NCBI GenBank assembly: GCA_026724425.1
Contig: JAIUCV010001138.1
Span: forward strand, 62,001 to 126,000
Origin: Erythrophleum ivorense
Taxonomy: Eukaryota; Streptophyta; Magnoliopsida; Fabales; Fabaceae
Length of the DNA stretch: 64,000 nucleotides
Direction of reading: 5' to 3'
Shown: piece after piece, positions 48,657 through 59,370 of the stretch
Layout of the letters: each line of letters begins with the position of its first letter
How positions within the stretch are numbered: the first letter of the stretch is position 1
Translations under genes and position numbers: made by a program
The notes under the pieces: generated by a model
What the model was told of the DNA's origin: nothing
The model's database searches: none
What the model saw: the letters and a program-made list of their open reading frames with translations, nothing else

Positions 48657-49336
48657 TTTAATATATTTGATGCCATGAAGCACCCCTGTGATGATAACTC
48701 TATTTTTAATGTTAGCCTGATTGATATGCTAGTTGGTGATGCTAGTGCTAATTTTAGGGATAGTTTGTTAACTGATTCCTATGATATTGCTGACTTAGAT
48801 GATTCTCTTGATCATGTATGTTTTGGAACCACTATATGTCATAGATGTACCTAGATTAGTGCTTTTATTGAGAATAGTGAGTTCTGTGCATGTATTGATT
48901 ATCATGATTTTGTGATCTCTTCTTTTTGTGATGATTTTATTATTAGTTAGCCTATGACTGATTTGGATGATTATGCTGGTCTAGATCAATCATCTTGTTC
49001 TAGAGATAATGTGCATGCTGTTGTTTTCCCTGATTGTTCTTATGCTACTGGATTTACTAATTCTCAGGATGTGTTGCATGTTGATGTCACTTTTGGATAT
49101 GTTGATTGTGCTAGTTCATCTATGTCTACTCTTACCTTGCCTATTGATAGTGGTATTAGATGTTGTATGACTAGTTCACCCAGTAGTGATATTGATGTTA
49201 CTATTGCTATTGGTTCTCTTATTGATATTCATTATGCTGATATTCCCAAAGATGGGAAAGTTATTTTTTCTGTGAGTGAGTTGTTTGAACAAGTATTTGG
49301 CATGGAGGAGATTGAAATCAAACAACTCATACCTTA
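48657..49336 (+). pseudogene. Athila acidic linker between protease and RT
   Basis: Reads on in frame from the protease: FNIFDAMKHPCDDNSIF, then VGDASANFRDSL and an Asp/Ser-rich stretch. After a stop at 48948-48950 an open frame (48954-49337) runs with YADIPKDGKVIFSVSELFEQVFGMEE near the end. The start is standard for Athila; the Asp/Ser-rich part matches the long ORF of element X (26329-27045 minus). No known domain or catalytic motif is visible. Confidence 0.75.
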
Positions 49337-50453
49337 GAGCTCAAACCGCTGCCAAACAATCTCAAGTATACCTATTTAGAGAAGGATGAAAAGCTTCTAG
49401 TGATTGTAGCTAGTGATATTATTCTAAAGGAGGAAGAGAAGCTTCTAAAGGTCCTAAGGAGGAGAAGACAAGCAATAGGGTGGACCTTGGCTGACATACC
49501 TGCCATTAGCCCTGATACATGCATGCACCAAATTCTGTTGGAGGATGGGGCAAAACCAGTGAGACAACCTTAAAGGAGACTGAAACCACTTATTCTAAAT
49601 GTTGTTAAAAATGAAGTTTCCAACCTTTTATTTGCTATATTATATATCCTATTTCTGACAGTTAGTGGGTTAGTCTTGTGCAGGTGGTTCCAAAAAAATC
49701 AGAGATCATAGTGGTCTGGAATGAAAATAATGAATTAGTGCCCACCCATGTACATAATAGTTGGAGGGTTTGAATTAATTATAGGAGACTTAACTTAGTT
49801 ACTAGAAATGACCATTACCCCTTCCTTTTTATTCATCAGATGCTTGAATGTTTAGCTGGGAAGTCTCACTACTGTTTCCTTGATGGATTTTCAGGTTATT
49901 TCTAGATATGCATAGCCTCAGGGGATTAAGAGAAGACAACGTTCACATGCCCATTTAGAACATATGCCTATAGATGGATGCCTTTTGGTCTTTGTAATGC
50001 CCTTGGAACTTTCTAACAGTGCATGGTTTCTATTTTTAGTGATTTTCTAGAACATTGTATATAAATTTTTATGGATGATTTCACTGTATATAGGAACTCT
50101 TTTGATGACTGCCTGTGTAGTCTGGATAGAGTCTTAGCAAGATGCATAGAGAAGAACCTTGTACTTAATTTTGAAAGTGTCATTTTATGGTTCAAAAAGA
50201 CATTGTATTAGGTCATGTTGTATCTGAATAGGGTATAGAGGTTGGTAAGGCTAAGATAGATGTTGTCACTTCTCTGCCATACCCGACATGTGTTCAGGAG
50301 GTCCAGTCTTTTCTAGGTCATGCAGGTTTTTATAGAAGATTCATTCAAGATTTTAGTAAAATTGCTTTGCCATTGTCTAAGCTATTATAAAAAGATGTTA
50401 ATTTCCATTTTGATGATGCATGTAAAACAGCTTTTGATGATCTTATAGAAAGA
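49337..50453 (+). pseudogene. Athila reverse transcriptase
   Basis: Decayed RT with stops and frameshifts. Recognisable in order: LEKDEKLLVIVASDIILKEE, RRQAIGWTLADIPAISPDTCMHQI, LLEDGAKPVRQP*RRLKP, VVPKKSE, the CFLDGFSGY motif with the first catalytic Asp (about 49875), FTCPF and MPFGLCNA at about 49980, and an intact FMDDFTVY catalytic box at about 50068. Then LGHAGFYRRFIQDFSKIA at about 50310-50360. Order and motifs are those of Athila RT. Confidence 0.9.
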
Positions 50454-50770
50454 TTGACTTCCCCACCCATCATTCAACCCCTTGATTGGAACCTCCCATT
50501 TGACCTTTTATATGACGATTCTAATTTTGCTGTAGGTGCAGTTTTGAGCCAAAGAGTGAATAAGAGGTCTTATATGCTAGCTTATACGTCCAAGACTCTG
50601 GATGAGACCCAAACAAATTATACAACCATAGAAAAAGAGTTTCTTGCTATTGTTTTTACTTTGGATAAATTTAGATCTTATTTGCTTGATACTAAAGTCA
50701 TTGTTTTTATTGATCATGCAACCTTAAAGTACTTGCTGAAGCAGTCTGATGTGAAGCCAAGATTGATTAG

Positions 50771-51252
50771 ATGGATGCTTCTACTTCAAGAGTTTGATAT
50801 TGACATCCAGGATAAAAGTGGAGCTAAAAATTTGGTGGCAGACCACTTAAGTAGAATTAAGGCTCCGAAGGTAGATTCCTTACCTATTGATGATGATTTC
50901 CTGGATGAGCATTCGTGTGCTGTGCATAGTTTCTACCTATGGTATGTAGACATAATGAATTATCTAGCTGCTTCTAAATTGCTTGTTAATTTGAATAAAC
51001 ATCAGTTGAATATGGATGCTTCTACTTCAAGAGTTTGATATTGACATTTGGGATAAAAGTGGAGCTAAAAATTTGGTGGCAGACCACTTAAGTAGAATTA
51101 AGGCTCCGAAGGTAGATTCCTTACCTATTGATGATGATTTCTCGGATGAGCATTTGTGTGCTGTGCATAGTTTCTACCCATGGTATGCAGACATAATGAA
51201 TTATCTAGCTGCTTCTAAATTGCTTGTTGATTTGAATAAACATCAGTTGAAT
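50771..51252 (+). repeat. 242-bp tandem duplication in Athila pol
   Basis: Copies at 50771-51012 and 51013-51252, about 96% alike by eye, both beginning ATGGATGCTTCTACTTC. The unit spans the end of RNase H and the linker to integrase. Since 242 is not a multiple of three, the duplication shifts the frame. Confidence 0.9.
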
Positions 51253-51379
51253 AAGTTTAAGAGTGAAGCTAGATATTATATTTGGGATGATCCATATTTG
51301 TAGAGACTATGTAGTGACCAAGTGATTCAACATTGTGTGCCTGATATAGAATTTGATTTTGTTTTGAAATTTTTTCACA

Positions 51380-51384
51380 CACTT
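51380..51384. repeat. Left target duplication of solo LTR at 51385
   Basis: CACTT here is repeated exactly at 53841-53845; removing the LTR and one copy rejoins the integrase reading FFHTLACRGHF. Confidence 0.95.
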
Positions 51385-53840
51385 TGACAGGTCTGTCGCG
51401 CAACCCTCAAAATAAAACTAGGTTAAACTAAATATGTAGCTAGTGGCACAACCTAAGTCATCTCACTTGGAAATAGAGTTCAATGTTCAATTGGATTTTG
51501 TAAGTGTTAAAAGATCTTAGAACTATCTAATTAATGGGGTTTTTGATCTAATTAAACTATCTAAAATAAAATTGAATTAAAATGACTTAACTACCTAATT
51601 GTATGGATTATGGTTGAACGATAGACTTATGACTAGCTTTGGACTTATCCCTTGGTATCTACTATCCTTATCCTAATTCAATTGTAATTAATTCTAGTCT
51701 AAGAGTCCCTAATTATGTCCATTGGCAAACGATCTTGAATTATCATGCAAGATTCAAAAAATTAACAAGTTAATGTTGAATTGAGACCTTAATCCTACAC
51801 CAAATTATTAATTCTTGCCTTTAAGATCAATGAACACTTGAATTGAATAATTAATTAATTAATTAGCCTCTGAATTAACACCCTAGGATATTTAATTAAC
51901 TAACCAAATACTAAGGAATCCTCAAATTAAATATTCTAGCACTCAACCTCTCACATGCATTTCATCAAACATCTTGATGGCATACATTGAAAATTGGAGG
52001 AAAATGAACAATTCAGAACTTGATTCAATCAATTAATCAACAAAAACAATCTCCTAATTAATGTCTAACCAGCCAATAATTATAAACAACAAAAATCTCC
52101 AATCTAATACAATCTTAACCAAGAAAATACAAAAAAGAGAAAAGTGTAGAAAGAGATGAGAATCTTAGCCAAAAATCCCTTTCTAATTAATGGATTCAAG
52201 CTTCTCCAAGAGCTTCTTCCAAGCTAATCACAAGGTGTAGGATTAGAGTTTCATTGGATGGAGATGGAAGGATGGAATGAATGGAATGGCGTGGTGGATG
52301 GTTACTGGACGAAGGGGCATGAATGAATACATATGGAATAGACGATGGACGGATGGTGTATTCCAATGGAATGTAGCATTTTCACTTGCTCAGCCCTTGC
52401 CTCATTCTCACGTGATTTCTTTTATTTTTCACGTGCTCCCTTCATTTTCCAATTGCCCGCAACTTCTTTTTATCGTCCATTTCTCATGTTATCATCAGCC
52501 CATTTTTAGCTACTGACCTAGCCCCCTTTATTTAATCTTGTGCCATCCATGTGAGCTCATTAAACTTTGTTTCTTTGCTTTTCACGTGCTATTCTCAAGC
52601 TTTTCTCATGACCCATAGCAATCCATGTTGCTTCTTACGTGTTATTTCATTCCTTTAACATGAGATGATTTAGTGTTCTACATAATGCTGCTTGTGTGTA
52701 TTATGCTTGGAGCTGAATTCTTCTCACTATTCACGTGTCTATGCATGTGTGTATAGGTGTGGGTCCCGCTGTGAATGGTTGATGCATTAGAATATAATAT
52801 AAAAGAATTTATCCCTGCTTTGTGCCATCTTCGAGTCCAGACGTAGCTTCCTCTCTACTTGATCTTCATATGCTTCTTCTTCTTGCTTGTTCATGTGCTC
52901 TATCTTCTTCTCTATTCTACATGTGTATGTGTTTTTCTGCTCGCTAACCCATAGCCTCCTTGTACGTCTTTCTTCTCCTCTGTTTTACTTACATTCACGT
53001 GATTCAGCTCTTTCTTGTGTTGTCTCCATGCAAGCTCTTTCAACCCAGCTAAAAATGTAACTTCTTCTCTCTGTTTTTACTTCTCTTCCTACGTTAACTT
53101 CTTCATGAATGGGCCAGAAGTGATGCAATGTGGAGCCATGCATGAAACCCATGCCTTGTAACATTTTTTTCTTAGCTCGTGATTACATTCTCCAACTTGG
53201 CTTCACCTTCATTCTCCGTCATTCATTTCTCTTCTTCAGCTCATGTTTCTTCTTCTCATTCTTCACATGGCTATTCTTCTTTCGTGTTTTCTCACTTGCA
53301 CCTTCTGCCCATCACCAAATTCTCTTTTAGCCTGTGGCTACATGCAATAGTTTCTTCCTTAGCTCACAAGCGTCTTCTTGAATCACCAAACCCTTCAAAC
53401 CTATGGCTTCTTCTTCTTTTTCTCTTATTCATTCATGTTAGTTCCTCCTGCAGAAAGAACAAAACATGAAGACTACATCTCTTCTTAATGCATGTGTTGT
53501 CTTTATGAGGAAGTGTACGTGTATGTGTGTGTATGTGAATGGTTGCTCGAGGCTAGCGTGTGATGACATGAGCTTATTATCTAAACAAAATAATAAAATA
53601 AACCAAAGCCCAAAATAAAATAAAATAAAACAAAACAAAATGAAATCATTATCTAAGAAAATGAAATAAAATAAAGTAAAATAAAAATCATTAAAAATCC
53701 TAATTTATTCAATAAAATTTTAAAAGTTGAGATTATTTTCTAAACTAAGTAATATTTAGTTTAAAGCTTAAAATATCATCAATTCATGAATAAAAAGTCC
53801 AAAATTAATAGGTAAAAATGCATAGAAGAATTGAGTTTCA
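51385..53840 (-). mobile_element. Solo Athila-type LTR (2.46 kb) inside integrase
   Basis: On the minus strand it starts TGAAACTCAATTC at 53840 and ends GACCTGTCA at 51385, flanked by perfect CACTT duplications. It lacks primer site, polypurine tract and coding domains. Its end region resembles the LTRs at 35113 and 3312-4720 ('gtggcacaacct' block), but its start differs from the host element's LTR, so it belongs to another subfamily. Confidence 0.95.
53582..53690. repeat. AAAATA-type low-complexity tract
   Basis: A-rich run built of AAATA, AAAATA and AAAACA units near the minus-strand start of the solo LTR; probably a microsatellite expansion. Confidence 0.65.
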
Positions 53841-55023
53841 CACTTGCATGTAGAGGTCACTTCAGTCCAAAATGCACAGCTAAGAAGGTTCTAGATAGTG
53901 GATTGTATTGGCCTAATTTGTTTCGTGATGCCTTTGATTTTGTTAAAAGATGTGTCAGGTGTCTACAAATAGATAGCATATCTAGGAGAAATGAAATGCC
54001 ACAGCATCCCATTTTGTTTTATGAAGTCTTTGATGTGTGGGGCATCGATTTTATGGGACCTTCTCCTACTTCTTTTGGCTTTGCATACATCTTATTGGTT
54101 GTTGATTATGTTTCGGAATGGATGGAAGCAAAACCCACTAGGATTGATGATTCTTCTATGGTTGTAGAGTTTGTTCGCTCTCACATTTTTTTACAGGTTT
54201 GGTATCCCCAGAGTCATTATCAGTGACCAAGGCACTCATTTTTTGCAACTGGAGTATGCAAAGCTTGCTTAGCAAGCATGGTGTCGTGCATAAGGTAGCT
54301 ACTCCATATCACCCTCAAACAAATGGCTAGGCAGAGATTTCTAACTAGGAGCTGAAGCAAATTTTAGAGAAAACAGTACAGCCGAATAGGAAAGATTGGA
54401 GCAAGAGGCTAGATAATGCACTTTGGGCCTATAAGATTGCCTACAAGACTCTTATTGGCATGTCACCCTATCGGCTAGTATTTAGGAAAACTTCTCACTT
54501 ATTGATAGAAGTGGAGCACAAGCCTATAAGATTGCCTACAAGACTCTTATTGGCATGTCACCCTATCGGTTAGTATTTAGGAAAACTTGTCACTTACTGA
54601 TAGAAGTGGAACACAAAGCTTATTGGGCTGTGAAGAAATGCAATTTAGTTTTGAAAGGAGCGGGGTCTCACAGAAAATTCAAACTCCAAGAGCTTGAAGA
54701 GATCAGGTTGGAAGCCTATGATAATCCAAGGATCTATAAAGAAAAGACAAAGGCGAACATGACAAGATGATTACAAGAAAGGAGTTTGTAGTTGGCCAAA
54801 AAGTTCTACTTTATAAGTCCCGCTTAAAGCTTATGCCAGGTAAACTTCGTTCTAAATAGGAAGGTCCATATGTAGTTTCTGATGTTTTCCCTTTTAGTGC
54901 AGTTGAGCTTTTGAATGAGCAGACATGAGCTAAATTCAAAGTTAATGGACATCGGCTCAAGCATTTTCATGAAGGAGTTCTAAGGGATGACAAGGGGGAG
55001 CTCCAACTTTATGACCCACCCTA
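53841..55023 (+). pseudogene. Athila integrase
   Basis: Continues the integrase after the solo LTR. The open stretch to 54226 has CRGHFSPKCTAKKVLDSGLYWPNLF, CVRCLQ (the CC of the zinc-binding HHCC), and DVWGIDFMGPSPTSFGF...VVDYVSEWMEA with the first catalytic Asp. A frameshift follows; ISDQGTHF (second Asp) is near 54219-54242 and a YHPQTNG-like segment near 54308. The C-terminal part (54555-55023) reads KAYWAVKKCNL, LQELEEIRLEAYDNPRIYKEKTK, KVLLYKSRLKLMPGKLRSK*EGPYVV and HRLKHFHEG. A 95-bp tandem duplication breaks it. No chromodomain follows, as expected for Athila. Confidence 0.9.
54427..54616 (+). repeat. 95-bp tandem duplication in Athila integrase
   Basis: Copies at 54427-54521 and 54522-54616, both beginning GCCTATAAGATTGCC, with few differences. 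The unit encodes AYKIAYKTLIGMSPYRLVF and is not a multiple of three, so it breaks the frame. Confidence 0.9.
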
Positions 55024-56441
55024 ATTACCTGGTTGTACCCTTTCCCTTTCCCTTTTTATATGGTGTTGTCTTTCTATAGATTGAACTGTGTGCTAGCATT
55101 AAGGACAATGCAATGTTTAAGTGGGGGGATGCAAATAAAATTTTTAGTTTTGCTTTGTTTTGGTTAGTCGATTTTTCTAGTTTCTAGGTTTTTAATCTTT
55201 TGTTTTATTTTTGAAGTGTTGAAGTTTTGTGTTGTTTTTCAGTTTTTGAAAAAAAAAGCTATACTTTTATGGAAGTTGCTAGTATTGAGGGGATCATAGC
55301 TTTGATATATCTTGATTTGATAGGGAATTGATCTTGTGTTAAGAATGCAAGTTAAGTGGCAATTAGCTTTGCTTTAATGAAATTTGATGATGGTCAATTT
55401 ACTTTGTGAGATTTTTGAACCTACTGATATTCATTTCTAGAGTGTATCACCTATCTTGCTTTTACTCTAGAACTTAGTTTGAATCTTATTCAAGGTCATA
55501 TTTATTCATTTGCCATGCATGAAAAGGATTAAGGCATTCATTGTTGTTTTGTTTTAGCTAGAGCCAAAGAGCTATCCTATATGTGTTTAATCCATTTGCT
55601 TTACCCCCTTTGAGCCATATATGTTTCCTTTTTAGCCTTTTAGCCATGAAATACAAACAAATGTTCTTCCTACCTTGATTAGGATGCTTTTGATTATTAA
55701 GGGCAATGTATATTGTTAAGGTAGGTGGAAGTGCATTTTTCACATCATTTATAGGCCGTTTGTTTGTTCTTCTTGGAAGAAAAAAAGAGAGAGGAGAAAG
55801 GAAAAAAAAATTATGAATGACTCTCTCGTTGGAAAAAAGAAAGAGAAAAAAAGAAGGAAAAAGAAAGAAAAGTTGTTCTATTAGTGCATATATTTGTTTA
55901 TGGTAAATAAGGCCTTAAAATGCACTTGCATTTCATTCTTATTCTTATTTTGATGCTCTTGATGATTTTTAACATTCATTTTGCTTTTTGAATTTCCTTC
56001 ATTCTTTTGTTTACCACTTGTTTCATACCTTGGCCTACATTACAACCATAATAAAGACCTTTTGATTCATTCATTGGCATTTGATTTTGTTAGTGGAGAT
56101 GTAGATGATTGCCAAGCTTATGGTAGTAAAATTGGATAGGATGGAATTTGAGAGCAAGCACTTCATCCTAAACATTAAAGAATAGAGTGATAAACACTAA
56201 TCCAAGTGAGAGACTTTTATTGCATTTCATTCTTGTTAAGTGTATTGCTATGGTACTTGTTGCATTGATGCAAGTGATATGACTTGGAGAATTAAGCTAT
56301 TGATTTGCTTTGAGCTTCCTTGTGCTTAGTGACTTACATATTTTCATTTTTTTCTTTATTTGATTTCTTTTCCATTATCTTTTTCTTAGAATTTTGGTTT
56401 TCTTTTGCCCGAGAGTGCAAAAGCTTAAATGTAGGGGAATT
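55024..56441 (+). other. Athila 3' untranslated region and polypurine tracts
   Basis: No reading frame is supported. It contains an inner purine tract AAGTGGGGGGATG (55118-55130) soon after pol, an A/G-rich block (55785-55875), and the outer tract GTAGGGGAATT at 56431-56441 adjoining the 3' LTR. The minus-strand element X has the same arrangement. An env-like ORF, present in some Athila elements, is not seen. Confidence 0.75.
56431..56441 (+). promoter_or_regulatory. Athila polypurine tract
   Basis: GTAGGGGAATT immediately before the 3' LTR start TGATGATTGC, the primer for plus-strand DNA. Confidence 0.8.
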
Positions 56442-57304
56442 TGATGATTGCTAATTTTCATATATTTTTTCCCTTCTAATTAGGCATTTTGATGATAAAT
56501 TTTGGCTTAAAAGATTTTAATTGGAGGGTAATTGAGTTTATTGGTCATTTTTGCATTCAAGAAATTGATTTGCAAAATTTTGGAATATTAGTGCATAAAT
56601 ATTTTTAAATGAATTTTGTGAATATTCCTCTTTCATCTTTTCCATTCTTTTTGTGCAAAATTTGGGGAATTTGAATTTAAATGTTGGAGAGAAAGGGAAA
56701 CTCAGGTGTAGAGCAAATGGAAGCTAACGTAGCTACACCAACCCAGCACACACATTCCATGTAGTTAGCTTCTCCACATGATTATACACCCACGGGTCAG
56801 CCTTGCACTTCACTCTCATGCACACATCATTCTTTCATTCACTCTTCACCCACGTTGCTACACTAACCCAGCACACACATGAGTCATATATATATATACT
56901 CACACCACGTATAGTTCACTTGTGTTCCATGCATGAGCTTCATTCCACGTGGTTGCTCTGTTCGAGACACAAGTAGCTCCAGGATATACACACATTGCAT
57001 TGAGCAGCCACCCACTTCCATTCACCACACGTAGCATGCACCCATGTCATTCCCTCATTCATGCATAGGCACATAGGTTCTTCCATGTAGCACTAGTTCA
57101 CACTCTTCACATGTTCACATGAAGAAAGAGCCATGAGTTAGATTGGTTGGATAGAGCAAGAAGCTACGGGTTTGGTTGGGAGATGAAGCAAGTTGAAGAA
57201 GAAGCTACACATGCAAAAATAAGGACTGAAACTATGGGAATGGAAAGATATACATGGAAGGTACGCATGTAGCCACGAGTTAGCAAGAGCTATCTTGGTT
57301 GAAA
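56442..57304 (+). mobile_element. Athila 3' LTR, first 863 bp
   Basis: Aligns with 40634 to about 41496 from TGATGATTGC through 'gagctatcttggttgaaaca', with scattered differences. It is cut there by the copia element; the remaining 1.6 kb should lie to the right of the window or are lost. Exact junction uncertain within about 57300-57313. Confidence 0.85.
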
Positions 57305-57561
57305 CAGATAAAATTTAGGTATATGAGGAATTTTATTAAGCACGCATTGAGTCCCATGAATACAGTCCTTAAATAGACAAGGTATTCTACCCTAGGTTAT
57401 CTTATGAAGACACATGTAAATAAGGAAAAAGAAGGAATTGCATATACACTGAGATAGAAAAAAATACTTATCTACTATCATTTGGACTCAAGTATTGGGC
57501 TCTTGTATTGTAACTCTTCAGATTGGGCTTTATAATATTGGACTTATCTGATGCTTTGACA
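57305..57561 (-). mobile_element. Copia 3' LTR (about 257 bp)
   Basis: On the minus strand it starts TGTCAAAGCATC at 57561 directly after the polypurine tract. The end near 57305 is not clear because it adjoins similar host bases. About 250 bp is a normal copia LTR size. Confidence 0.65.
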
Positions 57562-57570
57562 ACCCCCCGC
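57562..57570 (-). promoter_or_regulatory. Copia polypurine tract
   Basis: The minus strand reads GCGGGGGGT directly before TGTCAAAGC. Confidence 0.75.
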
Positions 57571-58301
57571 AAACGAGAGACGGGAAATTTCACAAGTCCA
57601 AGTTTATCTCTAAAGCCCAGAAAACGTGAATGAGTTAAGGCCTTAGTAAACATGTCTGCAATTTGGTCAGAAGATGGCATGTACTGAACAGACAGTTGGC
57701 AAGAAAAGACTCGGTCTCTGACAAAATGAACATCCAGCTCAATATGTTTCATTTGAGCCTGATAAATTGGGTTAGAAGCAAGAGCAGCAATGCTTATATT
57801 ATCACACCAAGCAATTGTTACATGGTCAAGCTTCAATCCGATTTTTGTCACCAACGATTGAAGCCAAGCGAGTTCAATAGCTAGATCTGCCAACGCTCTG
57901 TACTCGGATTCAGTGCTCGAATAAGTGACGACCTTTTGTTTCTTCCCAGACCACGCAATCAACGAGTCCCAGAAGAATACACAATAGCCACCAACTAATC
58001 TACGATCATCTACACATACAGCCCAATCTGTGTCTGAAAAACCATGTAAGGTAAGTTGATTACTTGGCTTTATGTGAAGAGTTAGATCTGTGGTTCCTTT
58101 TAGATATCGCAATACATGTTTTGTAGCTTGCCAATGTATATCTGTTGGGGATTTGAGAAATTGACTTAGCTTGTTCACTGCAAACATGATATCTAGTCTA
58201 GTATTAACCAGATATTGAAGTGCACCTACTACCTGTCTATAGATAGTTGGATCTTTGAGAGGGACTCCATCGTTGATAGACAAGTTTCTATTGATAACCA
58301 T
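57571..58301 (-). pseudogene. Copia RNase H
   Basis: An open frame of 277 codons starts at 58301 and runs past the domain to 57468. It has the end of RT (YRQVVGALQYLVNTRLDIMF, SQFLKSPTDIHWQATKHVLRYLKGT) and the RNase H catalytic residues in FSDTDWAVC (Asp), YSSTESEYRALA (Glu) and AWCDNISI (Asp), then HIELDVHFVRDRV and DQIADMFTKAL, the standard copia C-terminus. No substitution of key residues is obvious; this is the least damaged coding part of the window. The codons after about 57580 run into the polypurine tract and LTR. Confidence 0.9.
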
Positions 58302-59100
58302 AGGTGTAGGGACTATAGAGCACTAAGCCATCCCAAATCTCTGTAACAGATCAAGGATATATTTTTCTTGCTTTAGATAGAACCCTGTATCATCACGATA
58401 AGCCTCAATTCCAAGAAAATGGTGAAGGTTTCCAAGGTCCTTTAAGGTGAACAAGGAATTTAGCTTTTTTATAAACATAGACAGCATATGAGAACTATTC
58501 CCTGTAATAATAATGTCATCAACGTATATCAAGACAAACATAATACTTGAATTTTCTTTGAGAAAGAACAATGAATTATCACATCTTGAATGCTTGAAAT
58601 TCTACTCGAGTAAAGTGGATATTAATCTGTCAAACTAAGCCCTTGGGGCTTGTTTTAATCCATACAATGCTTTATTTAGTAAGCATATGTGATTTGGAAA
58701 ACACTTATCAACAAAACTTTCTCTTAAAGAAAACCATTTAAGAAGGCATTATTTATATCTAATTGCCTTATTTGCCATCCAAAAACTACTGCAATAGTAA
58801 GAACAAACCTCAAGGTAGAAGGTTTTAAAATAGGGTTGAAAGTCTCATCATAATCAATGCCAGGATTTTATTGAAAACCCTTGGCTACCAATCTGGCTTT
58901 GTGTCTTTGAACAGTACCATCTGCATTGAATTTTGTTTTAAACACCCATTTACAATCAATTGGATTTTCTTGGCCTGTGAATGGAATAAGTACCCAAGTC
59001 TGATTTTTAACTAAAGCATTAAATTCTTCAACCAGAGCATTTCTCCATTTTTCAGACTTTAAAGCATCTTGAGCAGTTTGAGGCACATTAGATTCAATAG
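58302..59100 (-). pseudogene. Copia reverse transcriptase
   Basis: Two frames with stops between. 59086-58868 holds the N-terminus: EKWRNALVEEFNALVKNQTW, CKWVFKTKFNADGTVQRHKARLVAKGF. The middle (58865-58600) has ETFNPILKPSTLR and a decayed QLDINNAFLNG. 58571-58323 holds the catalytic YVDDIIITG and LKDLGNLHHFLGIE. A stop separates it from the RNase H frame. Confidence 0.9.
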
Positions 59101-59370
59101 GACATGTAACAGAAAGGCCAACAAAAGGAGCTTTAGGTTTGAAAATACATGCCTTACTTTAAGTGGTCATTAGATGTATATTGTGTGTACAGGCTGAATT
59201 TTCAGCTGAATCTTTTGATCTGTGAGTAATATTTGGTTTAGATATGGGTGATGTAATATCTTGTTGTTGTGAATCAAGTTGTTCTAAATTATTCCTATCC
59301 TCAATAGTTGGAGACAATGGTTTGCTGTTAGGATCTAAATGTTGAGAGAGTGTAGGGATCTCATTAAAAT
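59101..59370 (-). other. Copia integrase-RT linker
   Basis: Poorly conserved, Ser/Asn-rich linker codons with stops; no domain seen. Confidence 0.5.

Larger units (their letters stand above)
50454..51384 (+). pseudogene. Athila RNase H and start of integrase, with tandem duplication
   Basis: RNase H degrades the RNA template. The open frame from 50454 holds PLDWNLPFDLLYDDSNFAVGAVL (catalytic Asp), YTTIEKEFLAIVFTLDKFRSYL (Glu) and VFIDHATLKYLL (Asp), then LLLQEFDIDIQDKSGAKNLVADHLSRI. A 242-bp stretch from about 50771 is repeated once (51013-51252), so the frame is broken and the tail after RNase H appears twice in different frames. After it come FKSEARYYIWDDPYL and CVPDIEFDFVLKFFH, the beginning of the integrase zinc-binding domain, cut by a solo LTR at 51385. 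Confidence 0.9.
40634..57304 (+). mobile_element. Athila-type Ty3/gypsy retrotransposon, near full length, nested with insertions
   Basis: Order on the plus strand: 5' LTR (40634-43093), Asp-tRNA primer site, gag, protease, acidic linker, RT, RNase H, integrase, 3' UTR with two polypurine tracts, and the start of the 3' LTR (56442). Without the two solo LTRs (44630-47383 and 51385-53840) the internal part is about 8.1 kb. The order PR-RT-RH-INT without chromodomain, the Asp-tRNA site, and the gag and protease signatures place it in Athila. The two LTRs are very similar (about a handful of differences in the first 200 bp), so it is younger than most of its surroundings. All coding parts carry stops. 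Confidence 0.9.

Noticed and set aside
55785..55875. A/G-rich block as the main polypurine tract
   Set aside because: It lies far from the 3' LTR; the tract directly before TGATGATTGC at 56431-56441 fits better.
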